64,000 nt of DNA from Kappaphycus alvarezii (lineage: Eukaryota; Rhodophyta; Florideophyceae; Gigartinales; Solieriaceae), in NCBI GenBank assembly GCA_002205965.3, contig NADL03000740.1, forward strand, positions 372,001-436,000, read 5' to 3'. A program made the position numbers and the translations under genes. A model generated the notes under the pieces. The model was given only the letters and a program-made list of their open reading frames with translations, searched no databases and was not told the origin of the DNA. Below are positions 23,981-38,627 of the stretch, in pieces; position 1 is the stretch's first letter; each line of letters begins with the position of its first letter.

Positions 23981-25260
23981 TGACTGATCCTCTAAAGCGA
24001 GTAGGTATAGTAAACTACGCGCGTTTAGATTTCATGCCATTCTAAAAAGTACTTGTCTTCTATAAAATCATAAATTTTGAATGACAAACTGAAGGAGACT
24101 GTTGACTTGATTTTTTCAGTTATGCTTTTTCGAAGAGATTTAAAAAATCGAAGCCGATACTATGAGAGTGATTATCTTCTGTAGTATCTGATCCCTGGCC
24201 ATTTTTCTACACGCGATATAAAATTGGCGTATCAGTAATTTTTATCGGCCAAAAATAAGTAAATTCCACCGTTTCCCCCAGTCCCGAAACGCAGCTGGTA
24301 ATCATTTGGACCTAACCCACTGGGAACTAAAATTTACATAAGTCTTTTTACATACCTGGGCGCCTCACGTTCCACAATGAACACATGGCCGCATGGCTAT
24401 TATTTTCAATTGAGGTCAAAAACATTGAAACATGTTGCCCAATGTTGCCCATTATCCAAACTACACTCTCTATTATCTTCCTTTTTGCCATCTGCATCAG
24501 TATCTACTGTTCTGAGAGTCTTCAAAATGGAAGGTCTCGGATCGCTACCTAAAATTGGTTAATACGCATTTTCAAAAGAATTGAAAAAGGCTAAAAGACT
24601 TACTTTCGTTCAAGTCTATATGCTCTTTTATTTCTCTGTAGCACAGCCACCATGCAGTCTGCTTGAAAGGAGCAAAAAGCTATTCCATACTATTATTGAC
24701 AACGGCTGAGGTCTCGGTGCCGGCAATTTTCCCCTGTTCTAGCAGAGACCGTAACTTTTTACCGCTGGTGAGTATTTAGTGAGGCTTGGCGACATTCCTG
24801 GAAGAATATTGAATGACTAGGATGCTTCGTTGAAGGGTCACGTATTGAAATTACGAGTACTACAAATAATAGTCGATTCGAGATGTTCAAATATTTTGTG
24901 CAGCATGATTCTTGGTAATAGTTCGGAATTTTCCCAGTCCTTTTCCTACATCCCGACTAAAAGTAGAAAAACAGGATCCGCACAATATTAGGAACTCTCC
25001 TGCAAAAGAGTAGGGAGTTAATGACTTCTGCATCACCAATTTTCAATACATCTACGGTTGTATTGCAATTTGAATAGCCTTCAAGGCAAAAAGTAAAGTT
25101 GATGGGTTTGTACAATAGAGTTAGGACAGAAATTAGTCCATATATATTACAGTATCATACAGTACTTTTTTTGTATAATTCTGCTTCTTGGCTTATGTTT
25201 CGATAGACCCATTACTGTCAAAGAGTTTTTGAGTATTTACTCATTTTTATCACATTAAGA
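23981..25260. other. Unassigned spacer
   Basis: No supported feature. A 61-codon open frame (24377-24562, +) is unremarkable. At 24262-24282 the + strand has GTAAATTCCACCGTTTCCCC, which resembles the LINE/R tail, but no repeat body could be aligned with it. Confidence 0.35.
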
Positions 25261-25338
25261 AACACATGAAAAAACTGGTAACTCTATCAAAATTTTTCGA
25301 ACACATGAAAAAACTGGCAAATGTATCAATTTTTTTTC
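25261..25338. repeat. Tandem duplication, 39-bp unit, two copies
   Basis: AACACATGAAAAAACTGG starts both units (25261 and 25300). The second half of each unit differs at a few positions. It lies in AT-rich DNA just upstream of copia element 1 and has no visible role. Confidence 0.8.
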
Positions 25339-25619
25339 AAACAGCCATAGTACTAAAAAAGGAATCAATTTGTGCCATAATGCCAAGCTGGATTTGGTGA
25401 AGTGAAAAATCAGAAAAGAGACAAGTTTTTGAAATAATTTCTGTGGATTCGCGTTAAATAGTACAGTCACCTATCGGGGTCAAATACGAATACTAAATGC
25501 ATCTGGATGTATCCCGACTCTCCAGGATGAAATTATCTGGTGAGTAATGCACCTCTCCGATGTTTGATAATATCAGACTTCCAGTTCTCTTGCATTCGAT
25601 AACCCCTACCGTAGCTACT

Positions 25620-28600
25620 ATCTAAATAAATACCTGCGTCTGTTCGGGGCAGGGACTAACCCAATTAGACAAGAAAAAACATTCAATTAACGAACAGGAT
25701 CAAACCCTACCTACACAAGGTAACACCGACCTCGAGGAGCTTGCAATCCAAGGTAACGCGTGAAGAGCTGATACCGGCAGTGGCCTTGAGCACCCCGGCT
25801 GAAGCTATTGCGCAGTTGTGCGAAACTGGCCAGTCCCGCATTATTGCGCACATGCTAGCTAGGACGACATGACAGACCGATTTAAGAAGGGACTGCCGAA
25901 AAAAGGCCACTGCGGAGGACAAAAAAGACTTTGCTGACTACTGTATTGAGCTAAACACAAATGAATAATGGGAAAATGATACTCTTTCTGAGTATTATGC
26001 CGAAGATTTCAAAATTTTCACGTTGGATGACTTTGTGGACTTCGACACATACACTAAACGTAAGCTTCGGGATTTGTTGAGAAAGAAGGGCGTATATGTA
26101 AGAAAAGGGCGTAAGGTTTTAATGGTAGACTCATTACATGCGAGCGTGCAGGATGACATTCCATGGCCCTCTGCGGATCTTTAGCGAACGAAGCAGTCCT
26201 CTACGCAGGCTTACATCAATGAAACGCCTGTAACCATACCTGACACTACCACCACAGTACACAATGCTGCGACCAATCTCGGTACTGCAAATAATGCAGA
26301 TGATACAATTAATTTGGTTAAACTTACAACTGACGAGAGTGAACTTCACAACAGTCGAGGTACAACACTAAAGTCGGGGCATCACAATGTTTGAAGTTTA
26401 TTCAAAGCCTACAGAAACGACAATGAGAGATACAGCGGAAGCACTGATGACAGCTTTGACCGGAAATTTGCTATTTTTGAGTAGTGATGTGATCAAATGT
26501 CCCTTTCTGTAGAAGACCGCCAACGGGCATTCTCAATTATATTGTGTCGTAATGGTAGGCAGTTTTATTTTTATTTCTTACGTAACAAAGGCCTCGAACT
26601 CTCCGAGCTGGTTTCGAAAACGAGGGAACGTTTTCAGACTGAGAAACGAGTGAGAACCCTCCAACGAGAACGGAACAAGGCTTCTCTGATCTCAGTTATT
26701 TCGAAAAATTGTAGGAAAACTAAATCAAAATGCCTTGAGCTGCTTATTTCCTGGCTTCATGACATACAAGCGTCGTTACAAACAGAATAAAGGAATGACG
26801 CTATATTGAAAACAAGCTTCCCAATGCCTTCAATGATAGAGAGGATTGTCAACTTGCATATTTCGAACTTGCAGATACTGTACAAGGCATCATTGCAGAC
26901 CTACACTCCTCGCTTGCCACAGTCAAAAAGGCACCCAATGTAGAGGCAGTGGCTGTGGATAAGAAGTACATTAGAAACAAAGGCAAGCACAAGAAAAGTA
27001 AGTGTTCCGTTTGCAAACATGAGGGATGCTAGTCTAAAAACCACCCAAGCATGAAAGAAGAGAGGAACTAAAGAAAAACAAGCTTTTAAAAAGCTCGATG
27101 TTTATATGAAAAAGAATCTGACGGAAGCGATTGTTCAGATAATGAAAAAGGGAACAATGAACTAGAAGACATAGCTAACCATGTCATGACAATGGAGAGC
27201 AATACTGAAGAAGATGATGATGGTTTCACTACGGAAAGCAAACTTTTACATAATCTTTCATCATTTGTATCCCACTTACATGAATCAAGGGCCATACATG
27301 CTCTTACGTCAGATGCGTATCCTCCAGAGCGATACTGCAAGGATATATTCTACGGTATAATGGTTAACTCAGGTTGTGCAAAAGGAATCACAGCAGGTAT
27401 GGATCAGTACATTGAAAACTGTAGACATATGGGTATAAGCCCAGACATTAATGTCACTCGAAAAGCCAAGGTGACATTTGGGAAAAGTTCAGCACAGTCC
27501 ATGGGCATTGTGTTAATCAAGTACACGTTTAATAACATTATTATGTTCTTTATTGTGCATCTTGTCGATGGGGACCTCCCCATTCTCCTCCGCTCACAAG
27601 ACATGAACCGCATGCGCATCTACTATGTCGATTTGGCCGACAAACTAGTCCACCGAACGAGTAACACATCATTAGCGGTTGAACGCGAATTTGGACATGC
27701 CTTTATCCGATGGTACCCGATTGCTGAGTGTCTGTTCACGAGAACTGAGCTGCAACGCTGGAATAGGCAATTTGGCCACCCCAGTGCTAGGAAACTACAT
27801 AACTTCCTTCAGCGAGCAGACCTCAACCAAGTTCGACCCAACACACTAGCCATGTTGGACAGAAGTGTGCGCGAGTGCGCTCCCTTTCAAAAATATGCCT
27901 AGCGACCGAGGCGATTCAAGTTCAATTTAAGGGATAAAAAATATTCTAACCAGAATATTTTGTCGACAAATTCACTATATCGAAGAAAATGGTCCTTGAT
28001 GTTGTGTACGAATCAACACGGTATCAGACATGCCGATGGATGGACAACATGTCGACTTATTCAGTCTGGCGCGCCCTTCGCCTGTGTTGGATTGACACTT
28101 ACCTTGGCCCCCCGAAGTTATCATATATGATGTTGGGAAACATTTCGTCTCTAAAGCATTTCAGCCTGAGTCCAGTATACTACACATTGACACCAAATGG
28201 GTCCCAGTGGAATCATCTAATCCCTTTCGTATGTTAAAGATACCATGAACCAATCACGAAGGCCTACAAGGTTACTAAATCGGCTGCTCCGGATCTGGAT
28301 GATGAAGCCGCACTACAAATTGCTGTCAAAGCTTTCAATGGCGGCTTCGTACCTACCTTTTTCGTATACGGTGCCCTTCCCCGACTCGGTTTCCCAACCG
28401 ACAAACCATCCCAGTCCGTATATCAAAGAGCTCATGCCCTAAAGTTAGCAACAGAGCAAGTAAAAAGCTTTCCGCTAAAAGGCAGATAAATTCTGCCCTT
28501 CGTACTCGCAATGGCCCAGATGTGTCGAGCATTCATGAAGCGCCAATTGGCTCGCATGTCTTAGTATGCAGGCCTAAGAAAGACTGCTGGGATGTACCAT

Positions 28601-30190
28601 TTGCTCTGTTGGGAGTTCAAATTGAAACTTGTACTGTGTTATTACCAAGTGGGCCACCTCCGTTCCGGTCTTCTGTTGTCAAACTATTTATTGTTCCTGA
28701 TCACACTGCACCTCCTACTTCACATTTCGATCCAGCTGGAGCAAACCCTCACGCGCAGCAAACTCACAGTTCAACTGTTTCAAGTGGTCTCATCTCCGCA
28801 TTATCTATCACACATGACCCTGATTTGGATGAAATAATAGAAATTATGTCTATTCGAACAAAAATTCATTCAACGGACCATGAAAGATACAAGGACTCTA
28901 GACAAAAGGAAATTGACGGCTTACTTTCCCACGGGTGTTCTCAGTGGTACCGGAAAGCGATGTACAAGGATTCCGGGTTTATGGGAGTAGATTTGTCGAC
29001 GAGGTTAAACAAACCGAATCTCCAAACGCTTATGAGAAATCTAGGTTTGTAGTTCAGGCTTGCAATGACACAAAACATGGTCTATTAACATAGAAACCAA
29101 CAGTTGAGCGTGCATGACAACGGATTCTGATTGAAATTGCAGCAATGGACCCATCTCTACAGATTTTCACACTTAATGTCTCGCAGGCTTACACACAATC
29201 TACGACTATCAGGCATCGCCGCTTCTATGTGCGACCCCGGCTTGCCCCAACCTCCCTCCGAACTTTTTATGGAAAATCAATAGGTCACTCTACGGTATAC
29301 ATTTAAGCTGGCGTACACTGGTACTTAAAATACATACTCATCAAACAGAAAAATTTGGTATGAAGCCGTCAGTGTATGACCCGTGTTTACTCTACTTCCC
29401 CAACACGGTAATTATAAAAGCGCATTGCTCGAAACTTAAACCTCGCCCGAGGGGAGTAGCTGCCTGCAAACCGATGATACCCTAACTGCAGCCAACGAAA
29501 CATTTGTTAACTTGGAAAATGATGGATCGAAGTGATTTAAATGTAAGGATGCTCGCTTCCTGCGAGTTGGTTCACACGTACGTTTTAGTGGTTCAATAAT
29601 ATCTCTTCATGAACCGAAACTGCGGCTCTCCCAGATTGAAAGAATTAGAAAGATGACCAGGATTGACGAGATCAACCCGTCCAAGGAATAGTTTATCTCG
29701 CAACGCGCTCGAGGCTCCTATGTTTCCGCTGTATGCAGACTCGACTTATCGTTTGGCTTCGCCATTGCTGCTTAGATCACTGACCCAGACAGAGTCTCAT
29801 GTAAGGATTTAAACAAATATATCCTCCAGTGTACGGAGAAGCCGGAAAATAGGGCTTAATTATGTGAAACTGGATATTGAATCACTTACAGTCGCTGTAT
29901 TTGTGGACGCCAGTTTTGCCACAGACCGAGACCAATTATCCCAACTTGGGTATATCGTCACTTTAATGGATGGGCATAACAGAGCGAACATTACTCATTA
30001 CGCAAACGTTTAGGCTCGACGAGTTGCTAGGAGTGTGTTAGCTGCGGAGCTATTTTCTATGGTACAGGGGTTGTTTTTCAACAACTCTACGTTTTCTTAT
30101 TAACGCACTATTTGGTCGTCACATTTCGCTTTGCATCTATACTAAATCAAAGAGCCTGTATGACTGTATTGTGCGGATCAATTCTACTTC
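25620..30190 (+). mobile_element. Ty1/copia retrotransposon 1, broken fossil without recognised LTRs
   Basis: Remnant of a copia-order polyprotein on the + strand. Parts in order: gag-like region about 25,960-27,080 with a CCHC-like zinc knuckle near 27,000-27,060; acidic linker and protease zone about 27,100-27,500; gag-pre-integrase and integrase about 27,700-28,700; reverse transcriptase about 28,860-29,700; RNase H about 29,880-30,110. The order integrase-before-reverse transcriptase marks Ty1/copia. The gag and the roughly 240-codon open stretch at 27186-27902 resemble copia elements known from fungi and protists, a different lineage from elements 2 and 3. It is broken in at least ten places. 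No direct long repeats were found on its two sides, so the LTRs are lost, very diverged or truncated, and its limits are approximate. Judged by decay it is the oldest or among the oldest of the three. Confidence 0.85.
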
Positions 30191-31400
30191 GGAGAGGAAA
30201 CTGAATTCTTCAGAAAAAAAACCACTAAAAATATACCAAGAACATCATGTTACCTTTTCGCAACATAGTACTGATATAGTTTATTCAGTGATACTTGCCG
30301 CGGTATATTACGCTTTATATTGGTTATTAATACAAAAAATGTGAAAATTACGCTTTGAACCGATAAAAAATTAAAGAAAAAACGTACGATAGGTGTTTTA
30401 GTATCAAAAATGAGTTATCAGTAGGGTCAGTGACTATAGGCTCATTTTTTTCGGAACCGAGTGGAAAACACGGAATCTACAACCATTTTAATAACTTCGC
30501 ATTTGCAATATTACGTTATGTTCCGTTATTCTAACAGAAAATTAGTTCTAGACTGTTCAAAATGGAGTACTAAAATTGGTGTCAATTGAAATCCAACATA
30601 GAACAAATCCCATAATTACAATCACGTGATGATTGAAGTATTTTAGCTATTACCTTGAAACCATTGAGTAAAGGCCTACGTAACCTCATAGGCTCTTTTT
30701 TCAAAGTTAATGTCATAATGTTTTTGTTTCGAAACAGTTATGCGTTACAATACTTGTCCGATAGGCTATAAATTGGAGACGCTTGTTTAAATTATGGGAA
30801 TCATTCATAATTACGTAAATCATGCTTCAGTATTCATCTTTTTTATCATCTGACATGAAAATTTTACAGTACGACTAAAAAGCATCAAAAATATAATCGG
30901 ACTGGTTCAGGCAAATTATACCTATAAATGTCTGTGAACTGAGGATAATAATTTTCTAAAATAGTGCCAAAAAAATTTATTGTCCTGTGAATTAGACAGC
31001 TCATAAAAATTGAGAATAAATAGTTTATTCAATCCTAAATTCTATCGAGTAGGCATTCATAATCATGCAAAACCAAAAAAAACTCATTTATAGTGATGTG
31101 TATGACTTCTTTTCGTCAAATTAGCTCAGATACAGGCAATATCTGCAGCTTTTATAATCTTGCGTATAATTATGTAGTATATTTAAAAGATATATAGTTT
31201 TAGATTTTGAAGGTATTAACCTTTTATGTAAGAGTAAATTCTGTTCCTTAAGAGTTTTAAGAACGAAAGATATTTCGTAGAAGTATATACAATAAGTGTA
31301 GAGGCATCGGCTTTTTTCTTTACTTCTATTGGTCCATGGATGATGAATATATCTGGAAAATTTAGTGTTGATGTACAAGAAAGACGATTTTGTCGCATTT
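30191..31400. other. AT-rich spacer, no genes seen
   Basis: Very AT-rich, closed in all frames apart from short chance frames on the minus strand at 31121-31398. Any 3' LTR of copia element 1 should lie here, but no match to the sequence at 25.2-25.7 kb was found by eye. Confidence 0.45.
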
Positions 31401-31406
31401 TTTTGA

Positions 31407-32190
31407 GTGGCTCATTTAGGGTGTTTCAAATTTTGGAGATTGATAAGAGATGGATTGCCGTCGGGAGCAATGCACAAACTCCTACTTTGGGCGTTTCTGC
31501 TTCTGAAAACATGTGATATAGAACATGTGAGAGGTATTATCTGCAATGCAGATGAGAAAAGCACACGTAAATGGATCTGGCGACTCGTAAATCATATGTC
31601 AAATATTTGTACTGCAAGTCATTCAAGTTAATCAAAACTTGTTATGTTTGTATAGAAATTAACCTGTTATGCAGAATACTTGCGTAAGCCATTTTTAGGA
31701 CCAGTAATTGAGCAATGCTATATTTATGTCGATGGAACGGGCATGCTAATCAACGAGCATATACTATTTGACCCTTCGTACTACTCTTATAAGTTTAAAC
31801 ATGCAGCATTAAGATATAAAATAGGTTTGAGTATATCAAGCGGAGTTATTGTTTGGATAAATGGTCCATAAGCTTTTAGAGCTTATTTTGATGTATTTAT
31901 TTTTAGAGAAGGTTTAAGGAAAAAACATTTTACCATATGAAAATATGATTACGGATCAGGGATACCCTAATCGCAGATGCATACGGGAACCAAAAGGCCA
32001 TTTTTCTTGAGATTTCTTTGGACGTATGCGAGCCAGGCGCGAAGCTTCAAATTCGAGACTCAACCAATTTAATGTTTAAAGTCACAGGTTTCGACACTCT
32101 TTGGATTTTCATTGTTATTGTTTCTCGCAGTCGCTAACTTGACACGATTAATGATACAATCGAATCACCCATTATTTGAGATTTAATTTC
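31407..32190 (+). pseudogene. DDE_Tnp_4 (PIF/Harbinger-related) transposase, broken
   Basis: DNA transposase remnant, about 260 codons. It starts with an N-terminal helical part (RDGLPSGAMHKLLLWAFLLL, then DEKSTRKWIWRLVNHMSN). Next is the catalytic core: YVDGTGMLINEH with the first Asp (about 31720), FKHAALRYKIGLSISSGVIV, WINGP, FDVFIFREGLR with the second Asp (about 31890), DQGYPNRRC, and RARREASNSRLNQF with the likely catalytic Glu (about 32030). The end is VANLTRLMIQSNHPLFEI and a stop near 32190. This follows the DDE endonuclease family Pfam calls DDE_Tnp_4 almost from end to end. It is interrupted by a stop after the WINGP motif and by frameshifts between the second Asp and the Glu, so it is inactive. 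Its sequence is distant from the Harbinger transposase at 60635-61940. No terminal inverted repeats were resolved. Confidence 0.8.
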
Positions 32191-32748
32191 TTTATTAAAT
32201 GTCTACAGTTATGATCATTTGATTCTGATTGACGTTTGCGTGCCCCTTCAGACATTTTCTATATGTGATAGCTGGGCTCTTGTTTTTATGCGTATTTTTC
32301 CGTATTTTTGCAATAAACAAATCATTTATAATTTAAACTAAACTGGTGAGTCATGCAATGTAAGCTGTTGTACTATAATGTACTGCACACAGTTTGTACT
32401 GCATACTTTAATGGTGTGCTGCATACTAGTCTTAACTTTTATGAAATGGCACCTTAATTTAAATAGTTGAATGTGGTCTTGTACAGCATTCCAATACTGT
32501 AATCGGTACAAAAATTTCAGGCAGATTTTGGATTCCCGCTGCCTCCAGAGAGGGAGTTAGTTTTACCTTACGAACTTATGCGACACAGTAACTTGTGCAC
32601 AGTATAATTCCTTACTGCACTGTACAGTACAGTGCTGTATAGAAGTACAGAACACTGTGGGTAATTAATTCGGTTGGATTTTTTTGTAGTTTTGCGCAGA
32701 AAATATCAGGACAGCCCTTATTTTCTACAGTATATACATAAATTTTAT
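32191..32748. other. Spacer rich in TACTGTAC-type palindromic words
   Basis: No gene. Between 32360 and 32720 there are many copies of GTACTGCA, TACTGTA, TGTACAGTACAG and similar words, ending at the 5' TSD of copia element 2. These words also occur in the LTRs of that element. Confidence 0.5.
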
Positions 32749-32753
32749 ATATG

Positions 32754-33137
32754 TGTTGTACAGTGTATACTGTACGAACGGTCTCGGCCAATCACAGGCC
32801 ACGACTTATCTGACTTGGCAGATCGAATGATTTGTGCCCTAAACAGCCAAGTGGCAATACTACTGTACAGTATTGTGCTCCGGTAATACAGTGGCTATTG
32901 TCTACTGTATCTGCTATTCTATAGCTATCGAACGGCTATATAATGAAGCCACCACTGTCCGATCGGGGCGTGAGGAGAGAGGCAGTTTTGAGTCAGAGAG
33001 AAATATTGACCGTTCTAGTGACTCCACCTACTACAAAACCACCAAATACGGGACTGCAACTGCATCCCGGGGGACCTTTGTACTCGTTCAATGTGCCTTC
33101 CTTTCCGCTCCCCCTCGCTGACACTACGCATACTACA
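32754..33137 (+). repeat. 5' LTR of copia element 2
   Basis: 384 bp, starting TGTTGTACAG and ending CATACTACA (TG...CA ends). It contains an AT-rich TATATAA box near 32938 and the near-palindrome GTACAGTGTATACTGTAC close to its start. It is matched by the 3' LTR at 39130-39513. Confidence 0.95.
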
Positions 33138-33150
33138 GTTATGGGCCCAG
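33138..33150 (+). other. Primer-binding site, initiator tRNA-Met half-molecule type
   Basis: GTTATGGGCCCAG begins directly after the LTR. It is the known copia-type primer site complementary to the anticodon side of initiator tRNA-Met, so this element is primed by a tRNA half-molecule rather than by the 3' CCA end. Confidence 0.85.
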
Positions 33151-36100
33151 GGAAGGACTTAGAGAAAGGTTTTGGCATGATGAACCCTCAAGTATTCGAG
33201 CCGGACCATGACCTCCTATTGTGGAGAAAGAAAGTTTTAAGTTGGTTGACTTAATTGCAACTGCAGCCGGGAAGGGAGAAAAAAATTCTACAAAACGGTA
33301 TTCCACACACTTGGGCGTCAACTATACGATCGAGGTCTTCGCCAAGCTCAGAAGAGTCTTGTAGACGAAGCGCAAGACAAGGAGAGATCGACTACAAGCA
33401 GGAAGCCAAGTCAAAGCTGTGCAAGAGATCGTGGACTTTATTGCCCAAGATCCTCCCATCTCCGTGGTTACTCGCCTCATTGATTCCTTCAATAAGGTGA
33501 CTTCTTGCAAGCGCAAGAACAATGAATATTTGAACCGTTATGTGTATAGGTTTCGCGGGCTCGCCGCAGAGCACCTATTGAAAGCAGGATCAACCAGTCA
33601 ATCTCAAATCAGAGAATTACTGCCAATAACCCTGCTCAATAACGCCTCTCTCTCAGAAGCGTCCCTTACCAATCCAAGCTCAGACTTATTGGAATGGCGG
33701 AGGAAAGAAGCAAGGGAACGATACGCGCTGAGAAAAAGTTCACATTGACTTTGGATGAGGCACAGAAGATATCTTTGAGTACCAGAAGCTTGCTGTTTCG
33801 ATTGCAAGAGCCTCTGGGAGTTCCGATCGTACTGCCAAACTCTCCATCAGGAAGGTGACGGGACGGTTCAATGACATGTGTCGAGATGCCAAGCCCATCT
33901 CCGATATTATCAAGAAACTAAATGGTACTCGAGATATAGCCAAATCCATTGCTTCCTCTGGTCGTCGTTGCACCTTAAGTCTGGATGACGCGGTGGATGT
34001 ACTCCGCTCTCTTGCTCAGACTACCAACAAAACTGAAGCCTCGGTAACAAGGCTCAAATTGAGTCTGCAGTTGACCATAGAGTTAGAGTTTCTTGGAAGT
34101 CAAGAGAATGGTCAACGAGAGTCAAGGATCAGAAAGTCAAATCATCGCGCTTTCAACGGAAAGAAGCGGAAGACTTACGGCAACGACGGCGATAATAACA
34201 AATCCGATCGGGATGGCAAAGCAAGAAGTCAACAATGCTGGCGGAACTCGTCGGAGAAGCCTGCATGGACTGTGGAAGGAAGGACCACGCTCGAGGTGAT
34301 TTGAAGTGCCAGCGCCGAGCTATGCCACTTTGAAGATTCGAGAAGCAAAAGATCGCCATGACAAATTGAAACAGAATACCTGAAAACTTCAATGGGTATT
34401 TCGTCCGGGCTCCAAGCATTCCAAGGGCAAAGGAGCCTGGTAAGCGGAATCCCTACCAAGTCTGATCTGATACCCATGCATAACGACCGAATCCTATTTT
34501 GGACGAGGGTTGCCCCGATCCGTCGGAGGAATTAAGTCAGCAGTAGCGCTGTCTTTAGCGATGGGCATCGAATTCAAGTTGGAGTCCTTAGATTGTGAGC
34601 CATTCTACCATGGTTATGGACAGAACTGCAGTGATGCGGAGCTCACATTCGGCATATGGAGACTACCTCTTGAAGATTTGAAAGGGAATAAAATCGTTAT
34701 TCCGTTCTATATCACGAAAGGCGATGGTCCTCTTCTACTTGGAAATTGTGTATTGAGCAAATCGGATGTGCTCAATTCGCATACACCCGTGTTCTTATTA
34801 TACCTCCAGGTGTAATAGAAGGATCGGATAGCAAAATCGTGCTTCCGATCTATGTTACTGAAGGTAGAGAAACTCGAACTCATCTTCATGTTGTTATGAG
34901 CCAAATATCCAAGTTCCAAAGCTACCTTGCACCCAGCGGGCTTTGCTTGGAACCAATGGAGACTCGGCAGACGAAGGTAGCAAAAAATCGCGGTTCATGG
35001 GAAAATCTGCGAAAGAGTTCGCTTCAAAACTTCACCTGTACTCGCATTTGCCTCTAAAGGACATGAGGATCTCTGCAAACGGGGCGGAGTTCTTTCTCCA
35101 CTCTTAGAGCAAGCCCTCGAAGCTGTCGTGGAAAAGTGCTCCAGCTGCAAGACGACTGGACGTCCGCTCAATGTGCGCAAGATATCCTTGAAAAGGCCAC
35201 TTCGAACATTTAACGAGGACGTGCAAATCGATTTCATGTACGTGGTTGAATTGACGAAGTACCCAATACTCCATATGAAAGACCTGGCTTCACGCTTCTG
35301 CAATGCGGTTGTTTGTCGACTAGAGATATGAAGAAGCTGGAAGAATCTTTGAAACTCACTGGATCGCAGTGAATGGAGCCCCTGAATCAATATCGTTTGA
35401 TCAGGAATTCGACAATGATGATTTTTGCAAGACGTTGCAAAAACATGGCATCAAACCGAAGCCTCGTCCTGCGAGGAGACATAGCAAAATCGGTTCAGTA
35501 GAAAGTGCAAACTTCACCCTACGTCAGATGTCACTGCGTATTCTCAAGGATGCAATGCACGAACGAAACACACGTGGTACTTCGTTCACGGTTCAGGAAA
35601 TCGTCTCAAGAGCCGTACTTGCAACGAATCTTCTTCGTGGAAATAATCGTGTCAGTGCCTTTGAACTTGCAAGAGGATACACACCATCTATTCTTGGTCT
35701 GCCACAGATGCCAGTGGACTCCGAGTTAATTGACGCACATTATGAGCAAGTTGCACGCCGCACGCTCTCAAAGATGTTGGAATCTCGATCGCCTAACACT
35801 GTTCCGTCAAATATTTTGACGAGAGGAACTCCAGTGTACTTCTTTGAGAAGCAAACAAAACATGGTGTTTGGAATTTGGGTTACGTCCAAAACGCAAAAA
35901 ACATTTCGTCGAGCTCACACGGAGCAAATACGGAACCGGGAAACGGCTGAAAGTCGCATACGAGGACATACGGCTATACCCATCTTCATCCCTTTTGCAA
36001 GAGTTGGACAGTATCGAGGATTCAGAACAAGGACAGGGCAATCAGATCCCGTTGGATGAAGAAGGTGCATCTGTTGCCGCTGCACCTATCCTGTCTGCTT

Positions 36101-38627
36101 CTATACCAAGACCAATACCAGAGACTGAACAATCTCGAAGCCAAGCGGTCAATGACGAACATCGTTCTTCATTGTTTCGAGTCGTATCGATGACATCCAG
36201 AAAAATCGGATAATCGTTCCGCAGTCGTCTTCGTTCCTTGTGACTAAGAATAATGCCAATCAGGCTACGTTCAAGGATGTCGAATTTGACATAACTCAGA
36301 ATACTCCAACCAGTCGACCGGACAAAGATGTTGGAACTAGCCCTCTCGCGGATAGTACGAAGTTCCGCAAGAGTTGAAATCACAGAAGCAAACCATACTT
36401 CGGCAAATTCGAAATGCAATTGGTTATGAGCCTGTGACGGAAAGTAAGATCGTTTCAATGGCGCCAAGGTGGCTTATTGACGAATCCATCCAGAAGGAAA
36501 AGTCTAATTACCAGGATAAAAACGCGTACGAGGAAGTCAATATTAGAAGCCTACCAAGAGATGCAAATCTAATATCCTCGCATTGTTTCTTCCAAGTCAA
36601 AATTGATGGAGAATCAGACAAATTGAAATTGAAGTGCAGATTGGTTCCACACGGTAACAGGGATAAGGAGAAGAATTTCATCCGTAAGGACTCAGCAACG
36701 GCTCAGTTTCCTGTAATACGGGCTCTTCTTTCTGCTGCAGCGATACTTCGGTTTTCCTTGGCGACGATAGACATTTCTGGCGCTTTCCTCCAATCCGGAC
36801 CTTGAATCGAAACGTATATGTCCGCTTGCCGAAAGGATGGACAAAGAACAGCTTCTTCGTGTGGAAGCTGCTCGTCCCCGCCTACGGTCTTGTGGAATCA
36901 GGCCGGCTGTGGCAACTCGCAGTTGAAGAATGGATGTTCAGCAGTGGGCTTGAATGCGTTCCTGGAATGCCGCAACTATTCTTGAAACGGGATCCATCTG
37001 GAAATTTGCTTCTCATTGTCGCCAAAGTTGTGATGATTTCCTACTTGCCGGTCACGCTCAACAGATTCAAGATTTCCATGATGCGATTTCTAACCGATTC
37101 AAAGTCGGCAGATTCGTTTCCAGTCGAACCTGGTCTTCAATAGACTCCATATCTTCAAGAGACTGATCTCAAAATCACTGTCTCGATGAAGGAATACATG
37201 GACACCATTGAAAAATCCCATTAGACCGATTAGGAGGAAAGACCAAGAAGCTAAATGCTCACGGATGAGATTAAGTCATTCCAAGCACTTGCTGGACAGC
37301 TTAATTGGCTTGGCATGGAGTTCTCAGCCCTGCTGCCTTTGTATCGAGTACTTTGCAGCAATGGACCTCCGATCTGAGAGTGCACCACTTGAGTGAAGCC
37401 AATCGCGCTCTCCATGAAATTCGACAGCTCTCGCCGGTCCTCACGTATCGAGTGCCTTCTAATGACGTCAGTAGCAACGATGCGGCTTACTTAGCCTTCT
37501 CTGACGCGAGCCAAGGCAAATCGTCCTACGGCCAAACAGGTTACTCTCTGGAATCTTCTTTCCGAACTCTAAGATATTCCATGCCATCGACTGGCACAGC
37601 TCTAAGCAGGCTCGAGTCTCGTTTTCGTCCATGGGGCGGAGATACTAGCAGCCGCAGAGTCAGCCGATCGGGCTGGACTCATGGCATACTGCTTGTCGAA
37701 GATGTACGCGGCTGATCGTTCCCTGCCACTTGTCTTGACGGTTGACTCACATGGACTCTACTCGACCATCACCACTCTTCACGAAGGTCGCGATTACAGG
37801 CTGCGACCAACAGTCGAAAGGTTGAGAGACTCCTTTGAGTCAGGAGAAATCGCTGTTATGCAATGGATAAAGGGCGCCAACAACATCGCTGATGCCTGAC
37901 AAAGAGGAACTTGGGCACCTTCCGCAAACTCAATCAAACCTGCGCTCTTGGACTCTTGGACTCTGATATTCTTCATGAAGCCGAGAGAGTCAAACCAAAA
38001 GAGGAAATCGAAACGGATATCCAGTGATTCATTGAGGCCACAAACCATTTTACGATTTGTACCATCCTGATGGCCGCTTAATACCATAACCTTGATACAC
38101 TACTTGATTATGGACTTGCGTTTCCGTTCAATAATCTTGGATTTCTTCGTTACAGGTTTGCAAGCTTGTGCCACGTTTCTTGAAATAACCATTAACTGGT
38201 GCCGACTTCGAATAATGCACTGTATACGAGCACCTGTGCAATATGTACCCTCTTCCTCGATTCGGATAATTGGACACGCGGGATATTTGGAACCACTCCA
38301 ACCAATTGGCCATCCTTTATTTTAATTGAGAATTATTCGAATTCTAATTTCCTTCTCACTCTTCTGTCCCAAGGAGATCCACATGTTGAACACGTGTCCA
38401 CTGTTTGGGTGTACAGTCTTCTTCGCCGAAATCTGCCTCTACCGCCTCATCATCTACCAACCGGTGCCGGGGGTAGTCAGTGCCAGGTGCTTCGCTGATT
38501 CCGTAGACGACACGCTGTCAGTAGGAGGTGACGGTTTGTGACATGTCGCTCGCGCTCGAAGAACCACTTTCGTCCAGGTCAAATTTTGGGCCTGTCGCGC
38601 TGACAAAAATGACATCTGAAGTGTCAT